From Chloroflexota bacterium (GTDB lineage Bacteria > Chloroflexota > Anaerolineae > UBA3071), in NCBI GenBank assembly GCA_014383605.1, contig JACNHM010000199.1:1-10768 (forward strand): a DNA stretch of 10,768 bases, written 5' to 3'. Below, piece by piece: positions 1-6,689 of the stretch (its first letter is position 1; each line of letters starts with the position of its first letter). The notes below the pieces were generated by a model that saw only the letters and a list, made by a program, of their open reading frames with translations, did not search any database and had not been told where the DNA came from. The translations under genes were made by a program, and so were the position numbers.

Positions 1-372
1 ACCTACCTGGAGGTCAAGCCGATCATGCTCAGTTCCTATGCCAAAGACAAAGAAGGGGCCTGGGAGCTGATCAAGTACATCACCTCCAAGGAGAAGATGG
101 GCGAATGGCTGGCGGAATCCGGCGGCATCCCGGCCCGCAAGGACTCCCTGGAGATGCCCGTGTTCACCGAGAGCGACATCGGCTGGTGGATCCAGGGCTT
201 CGCCAACGAGCTGCCCAAGTCGGTGGCCATGGCGCCCATCAACTGGGGTCCCGTGAGCCTGGCCAACCTGCAGGCGGTGAACTACGTCATCTACGATGAG
301 AAGACGCCGGCCGAAGCGGCGCAGTGGCTCTACGACGAGATCATGAAGCTGAAGGAAGCCGGCGAGTTGTAA
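1..372 (+). CDS. CUT1 sugar ABC transporter substrate-binding protein, C-terminal part
   Basis: This is the last 123 residues of an extracellular binding protein; the open frame runs in from the left edge, so the true start lies outside the window. The visible part reads as the C-terminal lobe of a family-1 solute-binding protein (SBP_bac_1, maltose/glycerol-phosphate type). It has the typical stretch in which the residues after A-W-E-L-I-K-Y-I-T-S are followed by G-G-I-P-A-R, then W-G-P near the ligand cleft, and a final helix with A-A-Q-W-L-Y-D-E. The G-G-I-P-A-R element is a common family feature that precedes the last helices. Two MalF/MalG-type permeases follow directly, which fits a CUT1 uptake system for an oligosaccharide or glycoside. 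The substrate cannot be told from this fragment. It ends at TAA 370-372, 91 bases before the permease, with a strong hairpin in between. Confidence 0.88.
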   Translation, partial: TYLEVKPIMLSSYAKDKEGAWELIKYITSKEKMGEWLAESGGIPARKDSLEMPVFTESDIGWWIQGFANELPKSVAMAPINWGPVSLANLQAVNYVIYDEKTPAEAAQWLYDEIMKLKEAGEL

Positions 373-403
373 CCGCAGGCATCCACTGAGAAGTCCGATG
401 GCC

Positions 404-436
404 AAGGTGGGGCATGCTCCCCGCATGCCCCACCTT
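404..436 (+). promoter_or_regulatory. Perfect 14-bp intergenic hairpin between binding-protein and permease genes
   Basis: Bases 404-417 (AAGGTGGGGCATGC) are the exact reverse complement of 423-436, separated by the five-base loop TCCCC at 418-422. The stem is GC-rich and should be very stable in RNA. No run of T follows it (the next bases are CTGCCC), so it is not a standard intrinsic terminator. In binding-protein-dependent transporter operons, hairpins in this position commonly protect the upstream binding-protein mRNA and lower read-through, giving more binding protein than permease. That role is an inference here. Confidence 0.75.
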
Positions 437-463
437 CTGCCCAGAGAGTGATGGCGATCCCCC

Positions 464-1336
464 ATGAAGGAAAGACACAAGGGACTTCTGCTGCTTCTTC
501 CCACCCTGCTCATCATGGTGCTTTTCACGGTCTATCCCCTGCTGGATGGGCTGCGGGTGGCATTCACCAACAAGCATCTGCTGAAGGACGCCGTTCGGTA
601 CGTGGGGCTGGCCAATTTTATCCGCCTGGCTTCCGATGACGTCTTCTGGCTGTCCCTGTACCATTCCGTGCTGTTGACCACTGTTGTTGTCATCCTTCAA
701 CTCATCCTGGGCCTGGTCCTGGCCTCGGCCATGAAGCAGGATCTCCCCGGCATGGCGTTTTTCAAGAGCATCATCATGGCCAGTTGGGTCATCCCCGTGG
801 CGGCGACGGTGATCATGTTCAAGTTCATGGCCCAGCCGGACGTCGGGTTGATCAACATCGTCCTGAAAGGGTTGGGGTTCAAGGGGTTGAACCGCTACTG
901 GCTGGGAGACCTCAACATGGCCCTGCCCTTCATCATGCTCCTGCACTTGTGGCGGAATGTGCCTTTCTACGGCGTGGCCTTCCTGGCGGCCATGCAGGCC
1001 ATCTCCAAGAGTTACTACGAGGCCGCCGAGATTGACGGAGCCAATGCCTGGCAGCAGTTCATCAACGTCACCCTGCCCGGCATCCGCAGCATGATCATCG
1101 TCATGGTCACCATCCACGTGTTGTGGACCTTCAACAACTTTGACTTTGTCTGGCTGTCCACCGGCGGCGGGCCGGTGAACGCCACGGACGTGCTCCCTGT
1201 CTACGTCTATCGCCAGAGCTGGAACAGCTACACCATCGGCTACGGGGCCAGCATCGGTACCGTCATGCTCGTGTTGCTGATGATCTACTTCGTCGTCTAC
1301 ATCCGCATTTCCGAGAGGCGAGCGGTTCGGCAATGA
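464..1336 (+). CDS. CUT1 sugar ABC transporter permease (MalF/UgpA type)
   Basis: An integral membrane permease of 290 residues that should form half of the channel of a carbohydrate importer in the cytoplasmic membrane. The N-terminus is short and basic, followed at once by a first membrane segment (about residues 7-30) and five further hydrophobic stretches. The EAA loop that docks the ATPase is clear at about residues 186-207, with E-A-A-x-I-D-G-A and a closing L-P-G. The length fits short MalF relatives such as UgpA and LacF. The ATG at 464 gives the expected basic start; the ribosome-binding site is weak (GAGAG about 15 bases upstream). The stop overlaps the next start in an ATGA (1333-1336), so the two permeases are translationally coupled. 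No ATPase gene is seen for this transporter; CUT1 systems often share an MsmK/MalK-type ATPase encoded elsewhere. Confidence 0.93.
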   Translation: MKERHKGLLLLLPTLLIMVLFTVYPLLDGLRVAFTNKHLLKDAVRYVGLANFIRLASDDVFWLSLYHSVLLTTVVVILQLILGLVLASAMKQDLPGMAFFKSIIMASWVIPVAATVIMFKFMAQPDVGLINIVLKGLGFKGLNRYWLGDLNMALPFIMLLHLWRNVPFYGVAFLAAMQAISKSYYEAAEIDGANAWQQFINVTLPGIRSMIIVMVTIHVLWTFNNFDFVWLSTGGGPVNATDVLPVYVYRQSWNSYTIGYGASIGTVMLVLLMIYFVVYIRISERRAVRQ

Positions 1337-2178
1337 GCAGCAAAACCGCGAACAGGATCGTCACGGCGGTCCTTTCCTACCTGGTGGTCATCGTCTCGCT
1401 GATCTTCTTCATCCTGCCCATGCTGTGGATCATCTACACCTCCTTCCGCACGCAGGCTTCGATCTTCACGGGCAAGGTCATCCCGCCCCTGAGCGAGTTC
1501 ACCCTGGACAATTACGCCACCATCCTTTCGGTCACCGATTATCCCCAGTACTTCGTGAACTCCTTCCGCATCGCGGCCAGCGTAACCTTGCTCTCGCTCA
1601 TCTGCTCGATCACCGGCGCCTACGCGCTCAGCCGCTTTGACTTCCGGGGCAAGAATGCCTTGATCATGGGCATCTTCTCCACGCAGATGTTCCCGCAGGT
1701 TCTGCTCATCATCCCCATGTACCTGATCATCTTCTCTCTCTCCCTGCTGGACAAGACCATCGGCGTGGTGCTGGGTCAGATGGTCCTGGTGCTGCCGTTT
1801 CAGATATGGATGCTGACAGGCTACTTCGACAATATCCCGGCAGACATAGATGAGAGCGCCCGCATAGACGGCTGCAGCATCTTCCAGCGGTTGGTGTACG
1901 TCATCCTGCCTATTGCTGCACCGGGCATCATGGTGGCGGCCTTCTTTTCATTCGTCGTCTCGTGGGGAGATTATCTGATCGTTTCCATCATCAACCAGAG
2001 CCAGCGCACGGCCACGGTCACGCTGGTGCTCCAGCGGCTCTCTTCGGCGTTGCTCATTCGCTGGGGCCAGGTGGCCGCGGCGACCGTGCTGACCATCGTG
2101 CCCACCGTCATTCTCTTCTCTTTCGTTCAGAACCGCCTGGTGGAAGGCCTGACGGCCGGCGCAGTTAAGGGAGAATGA
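1333..2178 (+). CDS. CUT1 sugar ABC transporter permease (MalG/UgpE type)
   Basis: The second permease subunit, 281 residues, partner of the preceding MalF-type protein. A basic N-terminus leads into a first membrane segment (about residues 11-36), then an extracellular loop with the family-typical F-T-L-D-N-Y, a segment from about 78-97 ending in A-Y-A-L-S-R, and more helices to the C-terminus. The EAA-like loop at about residues 174-198 reads E-S-A-R-I-D-G-C with a distal L-P-I-A-A-P-G. MalG-type proteins commonly keep this A-R-I-D-G core. The start ATG overlaps the previous stop by four bases. The gene ends at TGA 2176-2178 and is the last of the CUT1 group: a gap of 258 bases with its own promoter follows, so this is probably the operon end. 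No terminator hairpin with a T run was seen. Confidence 0.93.
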   Translation: MSSKTANRIVTAVLSYLVVIVSLIFFILPMLWIIYTSFRTQASIFTGKVIPPLSEFTLDNYATILSVTDYPQYFVNSFRIAASVTLLSLICSITGAYALSRFDFRGKNALIMGIFSTQMFPQVLLIIPMYLIIFSLSLLDKTIGVVLGQMVLVLPFQIWMLTGYFDNIPADIDESARIDGCSIFQRLVYVILPIAAPGIMVAAFFSFVVSWGDYLIVSIINQSQRTATVTLVLQRLSSALLIRWGQVAAATVLTIVPTVILFSFVQNRLVEGLTAGAVKGE

Positions 2179-2192
2179 TGAACCACGTGATG

Positions 2193-2221
2193 TTGACGAT
2201 GGGGCGCTTTGTGGATATAAT
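2193..2221 (+). promoter_or_regulatory. Near-consensus sigma-70 promoter
   Basis: TTGACG at 2193-2198 (five of six matches to the -35 consensus) and TATAAT at 2216-2221 (six of six) are separated by exactly 17 bases. There is no extended -10 TG. Transcription would start near 2228, about 210 bases ahead of the lipoprotein start at 2437, leaving a long leader. In a GC-rich background such a match is unlikely by chance. It lies just after the last CUT1 permease and points at the CUT2 group, so it most likely drives the second operon. Confidence 0.72.
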
Positions 2222-2304
2222 GCTGGCGGTACGTGGTGACGCCGTCAACCTCAGGACTGGCCGCGTGCCGCAGAAGGCCCTGTGAGCCTCTTCTAACGCC
2301 TGTG

Positions 2305-2316
2305 AAGGGAGGTGAT
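2305..2316 (+). other. Orphan Shine-Dalgarno-like sequence in the leader, with possible short peptide
   Basis: AAGGGAGGTGAT matches the anti-Shine-Dalgarno complement almost fully but no long reading frame follows. An ATG at 2315 overlaps it and gives only three codons before TGA (2324-2326). A second ATG at 2331 opens 22 codons to TAG at 2397-2399, but its spacing of 18 bases from the core GGAGG is long. It could be a leader-peptide site, a standby ribosome site or a chance match. The 22-codon frame runs across the palindrome at 2353-2373. Confidence 0.3.
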
Positions 2317-2352
2317 GAACGTCTGACCGTATGCTTCTCCGTGTGTCGTCTC

Positions 2353-2373
2353 GTTGTCCACGCTTTGGACAAC
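2353..2373 (+). promoter_or_regulatory. 21-base palindrome in leader, candidate operator or hairpin
   Basis: GTTGTCCA (2353-2360) and TGGACAAC (2366-2373) are perfect eight-base inverted arms around a five-base centre CGCTT. Symmetric sites of about 20 bases are the usual form of operators for LacI-family and ROK-family sugar regulators. It lies about 125 bases downstream of the inferred transcription start and 63 bases before the lipoprotein ATG, where it could act as a roadblock operator or fold in RNA. No regulator gene is visible in the window, so the family cannot be named. Confidence 0.5.
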
Positions 2374-2436
2374 ACCAACCTTATCTCAGGGGGATCTAGC
2401 AAAGAAGCCCCATTCGTTTTCCAAAGGAGGAAAGAC

Positions 2437-3447
2437 ATGAAACTCAGGAAATTCAGTTGGCTGATCGGTGCGCTGATCGTGTTGGTGCTGCTGATCACGG
2501 CCTGCGCGCCGCCAGCGGCAGCCCCCGCTGCTGCCAAGCGCTGCGCGGGCGTGAAGATCGTCTTCTTCCCCGGCGGGCCGCCCGGTTGTCCTTTTGCCAC
2601 CGTCGTCTACAACGGCGCCGTGGCTGCCGCCGAGGACTTGGGCGCTGATGTGGAGTACATGTGGTCGGACTGGAACACCGAGAAGATGGTCCGCCAGTTC
2701 CGAGAAGCCGCGGCCACCAACCCCGACGGCATCGCCATCATGGGCCATCCCGGTGATGACGCCTTCGAGACCGTGGTTGACGAAGCCCGCGCCAAGGGGA
2801 TCGTCGTCACCAGCCAGAACACCACCTTGCCCCGGCTGGAGGGAAGGTACAAGTCCGACGGCTTCGGCTACGTAGGCCAGGAGCTGTACGAGTCCGGTTA
2901 CATGCTGGGCACGGAGGCGCTCAAGAGGAGCGGCCTCGGCTCAGGCGATCGAGCCATGGTCTGGGGGCTGCTGGCCGAGCCGACCCGCGGGCTGCGCACC
3001 AAGGGCGTCATTGACGCCTTGGAAGAGGGTGGCATGACCGTGGACTACCTGGACATCGACTCGGCGACCAACGCCGACGCCACCGCCGGCACCCCGGTCT
3101 TCACCGGCTACGTGTCGGCGAACCCCGATGTCAAGCTGGTCTGCACTGACCACGGCGGCCTGACCGCCACCCTGGAGACCTACCTGAAGGCGGCGGGCAA
3201 GGGCCCGGACGACATCTACGGCATCGGCTTCGACCTCTCCTCGGCCACGTTGGAGGCCATCCGCGGCGGCTGGACGGACCTGGTGCTCGACCAGCAGCAG
3301 TGGCTGCAGGGCTATCTGCCCATCGTGCAGATCTGCCTGACCGATCTGTACAAGTTCTCCGGCCTGCACATTGACACCGGTTCCGGTTTCGGCCACAAGG
3401 ACAACGTCGAGATCCTGGCCGAACTGGTGGAGAAGCAGATCCGGTAG
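2437..3447 (+). CDS. CUT2 sugar ABC transporter substrate-binding lipoprotein (RbsB/FrcB type)
   Basis: A 336-residue periplasmic-binding-protein family (Peripla_BP_4) lipoprotein that would capture a monosaccharide outside the membrane and deliver it to the CUT2 permease. The signal peptide has basic K-L-R-K, a hydrophobic core, and a lipobox L-I-T-A-C with the lipidated Cys at residue 23, followed by a short Ala/Pro linker. The first domain begins with V-K-I-V-F-F near residue 39; family-typical elements are G-A-x-A-A-A-E-D-L-G-A at about 60-70, D-G-I-A-I near 97-101, and L-D-Q-Q-Q near 284-288 close to the hinge. Cys36 and Cys51 are close enough to form a disulfide. ATG 2437 is chosen because AAAGGAGG lies seven bases upstream and the signal peptide starts there; the open frame extends further upstream (to 2233) but without a signal peptide. 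The next gene is the matching ATPase, 130 bases on. Confidence 0.93.
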   Translation: MKLRKFSWLIGALIVLVLLITACAPPAAAPAAAKRCAGVKIVFFPGGPPGCPFATVVYNGAVAAAEDLGADVEYMWSDWNTEKMVRQFREAAATNPDGIAIMGHPGDDAFETVVDEARAKGIVVTSQNTTLPRLEGRYKSDGFGYVGQELYESGYMLGTEALKRSGLGSGDRAMVWGLLAEPTRGLRTKGVIDALEEGGMTVDYLDIDSATNADATAGTPVFTGYVSANPDVKLVCTDHGGLTATLETYLKAAGKGPDDIYGIGFDLSSATLEAIRGGWTDLVLDQQQWLQGYLPIVQICLTDLYKFSGLHIDTGSGFGHKDNVEILAELVEKQIR

Positions 3448-3545
3448 ATTGGGAAACTGGTAAATTGGTAGATTGGGAAACTGGTAAATTGGGTGATGGG
3501 GTTAGCAGAGCCCAAGATACCAATGTACCTATCTACCAATTTACC
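3447..3545. repeat. Strand-flipping octamer repeat array, copy 1
   Basis: Six consecutive eight-base units lie at 3447-3494: GATTGGGA, AACTGGTA, AATTGGTA, GATTGGGA, AACTGGTA, AATTGGGT. The first 48 bases counted from 3445 are also a perfect two-copy tandem of 24 bases, and the first copy begins on the TAG stop of the lipoprotein gene. After a spacer, units on the other strand follow at 3518-3545: TACCAATG, TACCTATC, TACCAATT, TACC. GGTAAATTGGTAGAT (3459-3473) is exactly complementary to 3531-3545, so the RNA could fold into a 15-bp stem with a 57-base loop. It fills most of the gap before the ATPase gene. It shares its unit with the array at 9357-9442. Confidence 0.85.
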
Positions 3546-3577
3546 CCCTGGTGCAGTACTACCCAGGAGATGGCTGT

Positions 3578-4333
3578 ATGGATTACATGCTTGAGATGAG
3601 AAACATCTCCAAGCGCTTCGGGGAAGTGCAAGCGCTGTGCGATGTGGACTTTGCCGTCGCCCCCCGCGAGGTTGTGGGATTAGTGGGCGACAATGGCGCC
3701 GGCAAGTCCACGCTCATCAAGATCGTCACCGGCTATCATCAGCAGGATAATGGCGACGTCTACTTCAAGGACCAGAAGCTGGGCGATCTTTCTGTGGCTA
3801 AGGCCCGGCAACTGGGCATCGAAACGGTGTACCAGGAACGGGCCCTCGCCGACCTGCAGACCCTGTGGCGCAACATCTTCATGGGGCGGGAGCTCACCAC
3901 CCGCTACGGCTTCCTGGACGTGAAGGGGATGAGGCGGGAGACAGAGAAACTGATGGTCGGCTCCATGGGCTTCACGTCGGCCGCTGTGGCCGCCGATTCT
4001 GTGGTCCGCACTTTCTCGGGTGGCGAAAAACAGGGTGTCGCCATCGTGCGGGCTTTGCACTTCGATGCCGAGCTTATCATCCTGGATGAGCCGACCATGG
4101 GATTGTCGCTGTCGGAGACCAGGAAGCTGCTGGATTTTGTGGGCGGGATCAAAGAAGCCGGCAAGTCGTGCATATTCATTGATCACAACATATTCCACGT
4201 GTACTCCGTCGCCGAAAGGGTTGTGGTCTTGGACAGAGGTATGGTGGCCGGTGAGTTCCTGACCAGGGACATCACTCTGGATCAGCTTGTGGACAAGATG
4301 TATCGGGTGGCGCGAACGGGAAGTATTGATTGA
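3578..4333 (+). CDS. CUT2 sugar ABC transporter ATP-binding protein, single domain (FrcA type)
   Basis: A 251-residue ABC ATPase that powers the neighbouring sugar importer on the cytoplasmic face. Walker A is G-D-N-G-A-G-K-S-T at about residues 37-45, the Q-loop glutamine is in V-Y-Q-E-R (Q86), the signature is S-G-G-E-K near 147-151 (usually S-G-G-E-R or S-G-G-Q-Q), Walker B ends L-I-I-L-D-E-P-T with catalytic Glu171, and the switch histidine is His203 in I-D-H-N. The D-loop region has G-L-S-L-S-E-T, typical of sugar CUT2 ATPases. Most ribose/xylose-type ATPases are fused duplicates of about 500 residues; this one has one nucleotide-binding domain, like FrcA of the fructose system, and presumably works as a homodimer. 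ATG 3578 is preferred over the upstream GTG at 3551 because AGGAG lies eight bases before it. Confidence 0.92.
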   Translation: MDYMLEMRNISKRFGEVQALCDVDFAVAPREVVGLVGDNGAGKSTLIKIVTGYHQQDNGDVYFKDQKLGDLSVAKARQLGIETVYQERALADLQTLWRNIFMGRELTTRYGFLDVKGMRRETEKLMVGSMGFTSAAVAADSVVRTFSGGEKQGVAIVRALHFDAELIILDEPTMGLSLSETRKLLDFVGGIKEAGKSCIFIDHNIFHVYSVAERVVVLDRGMVAGEFLTRDITLDQLVDKMYRVARTGSID

Positions 4334-4411
4334 CATAATATTGCGTGCGCCGTCAGTGAACGCGTATGCGGCAGAAGCGTCCTGGTTATCATCATCGCCA
4401 AGGGAATTGAA

Positions 4412-5416
4412 ATGACCTCACCTTCTCATGCCCAAGAACCGGCGCGTCGTTCGGCCAACCTGGCCAGGGTTGCGCGCACGTACGGGCTGCAGATCGGCAT
4501 CGTCTGTGTCCTGCTGGCGATATGGGGGGTGTTCATCATCGGCGCGCCGCAGACGTTCCTTTCTTCCGAAATCTACCGCGCCTACATGTCCACGATACCG
4601 TTCTTCGCGGTCATGGCCCTGCCACTGACGATGGTGGTGATCGCCGGCGAGATGGACCTGTCATTTCCATCCATCATGGCCATGGGCATGCTGGTGTTCG
4701 TCAGGGTCTTCGCGGCCACCGGCAGCGCGTTCCTGGCTTTCATCCCGTGTCTGGCGGCCGGCTTCGTGATCGGGCTGCTGAATGGGGTCATCGTGGTCAA
4801 GTTGGGCATCCCCTCGCTGGTGGCCACCATCGGCACGCAGTTCTTCTGGCGGGGGGCGGTCCTGGTCATCACGGGCGGCAGGCCTGCTTCGCTTGTGCCG
4901 TTGAAGACGACGATCCTGCACGAAGCGCTGGTGGGCCGACTGGCGGGCTACCTGCCGGCCCAGATGATCTGGACGATCGTGGTGGCGGTGCTCGTCTGGC
5001 TCTTTCTGAACCGCCACAAATTCGGCGCCCACGTGTACCTCATCGGGGACAACGAGGACAGCGCCCGGCTGATGGGGGTCAACGTGGCCCGCACGAGAAT
5101 GATGGCCTTCGCTTTGGTCGGTCTGGCGGCGGCCTTTGCCGGCGTCCTGGCCAGCCTGGAGGTGAACTACTACTGGGTCACGTTGGGCGAGGGGTATCTC
5201 ATGAGGACGCTGGCCGCCGTGTTCCTGGGCGGCACGTCGGTGTTCGGCGGCACAGGGACTGTTCTAGGAACCTTCGTCGGCTGCTTCATCATCGGGGCCA
5301 TCGAAGCGGGCATCGTGGCCATCGGCCTGACCGGTTTCTGGACGCAGTTGCTGTATGGCTTGATCATCATCATCTCCGTGTCCATGCACGCCGCGTTGAG
5401 CAGAAGGTTGGAGTAG
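4412..5416 (+). CDS. CUT2 sugar ABC transporter permease (RbsC/FrcC type)
   Basis: A 334-residue membrane protein of the branched-chain amino acid/ribose permease family (BPD_transp_2), forming the channel for the sugar bound by the upstream lipoprotein. After a polar N-terminal tail, the first membrane segment is at about residues 27-45. The hallmark V-I-A-G-E-M-D-L-S at about 76-84 corresponds to the T-G-G-I-D-L-S element of RbsC. The cytoplasmic coupling region appears as G-D-N-E-D-S-A-R-L-M-G-V at about 212-223, and the conserved F-L-G-G-T-S-V-F-G-G-T-G-T at 271-283. Eight to ten hydrophobic segments are expected. ATG 4412 follows AAGGGA with about six bases between. The 78-base gap behind the ATPase gene holds nothing recognisable. 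A GTAG stop is followed after 28 bases by the first URO-D-like gene, so the two are almost certainly co-transcribed. Confidence 0.93.
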   Translation: MTSPSHAQEPARRSANLARVARTYGLQIGIVCVLLAIWGVFIIGAPQTFLSSEIYRAYMSTIPFFAVMALPLTMVVIAGEMDLSFPSIMAMGMLVFVRVFAATGSAFLAFIPCLAAGFVIGLLNGVIVVKLGIPSLVATIGTQFFWRGAVLVITGGRPASLVPLKTTILHEALVGRLAGYLPAQMIWTIVVAVLVWLFLNRHKFGAHVYLIGDNEDSARLMGVNVARTRMMAFALVGLAAAFAGVLASLEVNYYWVTLGEGYLMRTLAAVFLGGTSVFGGTGTVLGTFVGCFIIGAIEAGIVAIGLTGFWTQLLYGLIIIISVSMHAALSRRLE

Positions 5417-5444
5417 GGCAGTCGCTGGGAGGTGCGGTGGGGGG

Positions 5445-6560
5445 ATGAAGCATCGGGATCGAGTGTTGATGGCGCTCAGCCACGAGGAACCGGATCGTTG
5501 TCCCCTGCAGATCAGCTTCACGCCGGAGTTCGCTTCCCGCCTCAAGGACGATCTGGGGCTGACCGACGAAGATCTGCACAACCCCCACGGCGGCGGCAAC
5601 ACCTACGCCCTGGAGCGCGCCCTGGACGAAGATATGCTCCTGACCTCGGTGGGCTGGGCCAATTCCTACTACGCCACCGATGCCTACAGCGACGACGGCC
5701 TGTCCTACACCGACGAGTGGGGCGTGGGCTGGCGGAACGTCGCCTACGAGACCCGCTTCGGCACGGGCCACTACACGGAGATGGTGGGGCATCCCCTGGC
5801 CGAGGACGCCGCGATTGAATCCTACCAGCCGCCCGATCCGCACCGGCCGGAGCTGTACACTGAAGCGGCCAGGGTCATCGAGGATTTCCAGGACGAGTAC
5901 TGGATCGTGGGCGTGACGGTCACGACGATCTGGGAGACGGCCTGGGCGCTACGGGGATACGAGCGGGCGCTGATGGATTTGGCCCTCCATCCCGACCTGA
6001 TGGAGCGGATTCTGGACATCCCGTTCAGCTACCACCTCACCGCCGCCCAGAAGCTGGTGCAGATGGGCGTGGACATGATCTGGATCGGGGATGACGTGGG
6101 CGCCCAGCACCGGATGCTCACCTCCCCCGCCACCTGGCGCCGCTTCTTCAAGCCGCGGATGGCAACGTTTATCTCGAAGCTGAAAGGCAGCAATCCCGAC
6201 GTGAAGGTCGCTTACCATTCGGATGGGGCCATTGATCCCATTATCCCCGACCTGATCGAGGTCGGACTGGATGTGCTCAACCCCGTCCAGCCGCGGAGCA
6301 TGGATCCCGCCCGGCTGAAACAGGCGTACGGGGACAACCTGTGCTTCTGGGGTTCCATTGACGAGCAACACACCCTGCCCTTCGGCACGCCGGCGGAGGT
6401 GCGGCAGGAAGTGATCACCCGGCTGCGGACGCTGGGCCAGGGTGGGGGCTTGATCATCGGACCGACCCATCACGTCCAGTTGGACACGCCGCTGGAGAAC
6501 TTCTGGGCCATGGTCAATACCGTCAGGAACACGCCCTACGGTTCCTTGTGGCGCGGCTGA
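5445..6560 (+). CDS. URO-D superfamily protein (COG0407-like), first copy
   Basis: A 371-residue TIM-barrel protein of the uroporphyrinogen decarboxylase superfamily, which also holds methylcobamide:coenzyme M methyltransferases (MtaA, CmuA). The family opening is clear: R-D-R-V-L-M-A-L-S-H-E-E-P-D-R at residues 4-18. Later elements are G-D-D-V-G (215-219), Y-H-S-D-G (257-261), L-N-P-V-Q (278-282), F-W-G-S-I-D (301-306) and T-P-L-E-N (348-352). The R-Q-A-G-R motif of true haem enzymes is absent, so haem synthesis is unlikely. Zinc-binding methyltransferases use H-x-C and a distal Cys; here the site reads H-S-D and the distal position is T-H-H, so that zinc site is not intact. Function is unknown. 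It sits 28 bases after the sugar permease, with GGGAGGT upstream of ATG 5445, which suggests a role in metabolising the imported compound. Confidence 0.85.
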   Translation: MKHRDRVLMALSHEEPDRCPLQISFTPEFASRLKDDLGLTDEDLHNPHGGGNTYALERALDEDMLLTSVGWANSYYATDAYSDDGLSYTDEWGVGWRNVAYETRFGTGHYTEMVGHPLAEDAAIESYQPPDPHRPELYTEAARVIEDFQDEYWIVGVTVTTIWETAWALRGYERALMDLALHPDLMERILDIPFSYHLTAAQKLVQMGVDMIWIGDDVGAQHRMLTSPATWRRFFKPRMATFISKLKGSNPDVKVAYHSDGAIDPIIPDLIEVGLDVLNPVQPRSMDPARLKQAYGDNLCFWGSIDEQHTLPFGTPAEVRQEVITRLRTLGQGGGLIIGPTHHVQLDTPLENFWAMVNTVRNTPYGSLWRG

Positions 6561-6594
6561 GTCAGAGCCTGAGACTCCCGTGCGTCGAACAGAA

Positions 6595-6652
6595 GTGACG
6601 AAAGACGAACGACGAAGGACGAATTCGTCGTTGGTCCTTCGTCCTTCGTCGT
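6595..6652. repeat. Strand-flipping heptamer repeat array
   Basis: Four seven-base units on one strand, GTGACGA, AAGACGA, ACGACGA, AGGACGA (6595-6622), are followed by AT and then four units of the reverse complement type, TCGTCGT, TGGTCCT, TCGTCCT, TCGTCGT (6625-6652). The switch point makes a GAATTC palindrome at 6621-6626. Shifted by two units, 6609-6623 and 6638-6652 form a perfect 15-bp stem with a 14-base loop. No T run follows, so it is a poor terminator. It lies between the two URO-D-like genes and ends 25 bases before the Shine-Dalgarno of the second. Confidence 0.82.
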
Positions 6653-6689
6653 CCCTTTGGAGATGCTGGCCTGTGCGGAGGGAAGCCCG

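Noticed and set aside
341..1333. Long minus-strand open frame opposite the MalF-type permease
   Set aside because: Rich in His/Asp/Gln with no domain; it is the shadow of a clear membrane protein gene.
2175..2285. 36-codon frame that overlaps the MalG-type permease stop by ATGA
   Set aside because: It covers the sigma-70 promoter, has no recognised motif and is short enough to be chance; not listed as a gene.
2233..2436. Upstream extension of the lipoprotein open frame
   Set aside because: A start here would place 68 unrelated residues before the signal peptide; AAAGGAGG and the lipobox geometry fix the start at 2437.
4330..4335. TTGACA as a -35 box behind the ATPase gene
   Set aside because: No -10-like hexamer lies 15-19 bases downstream; TAATAT at 4337 is too close.
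6609..6652. Heptamer hairpin as an intrinsic terminator between the URO-D genes
   Set aside because: No T run follows the stem, and the genes on both sides look like one operon.
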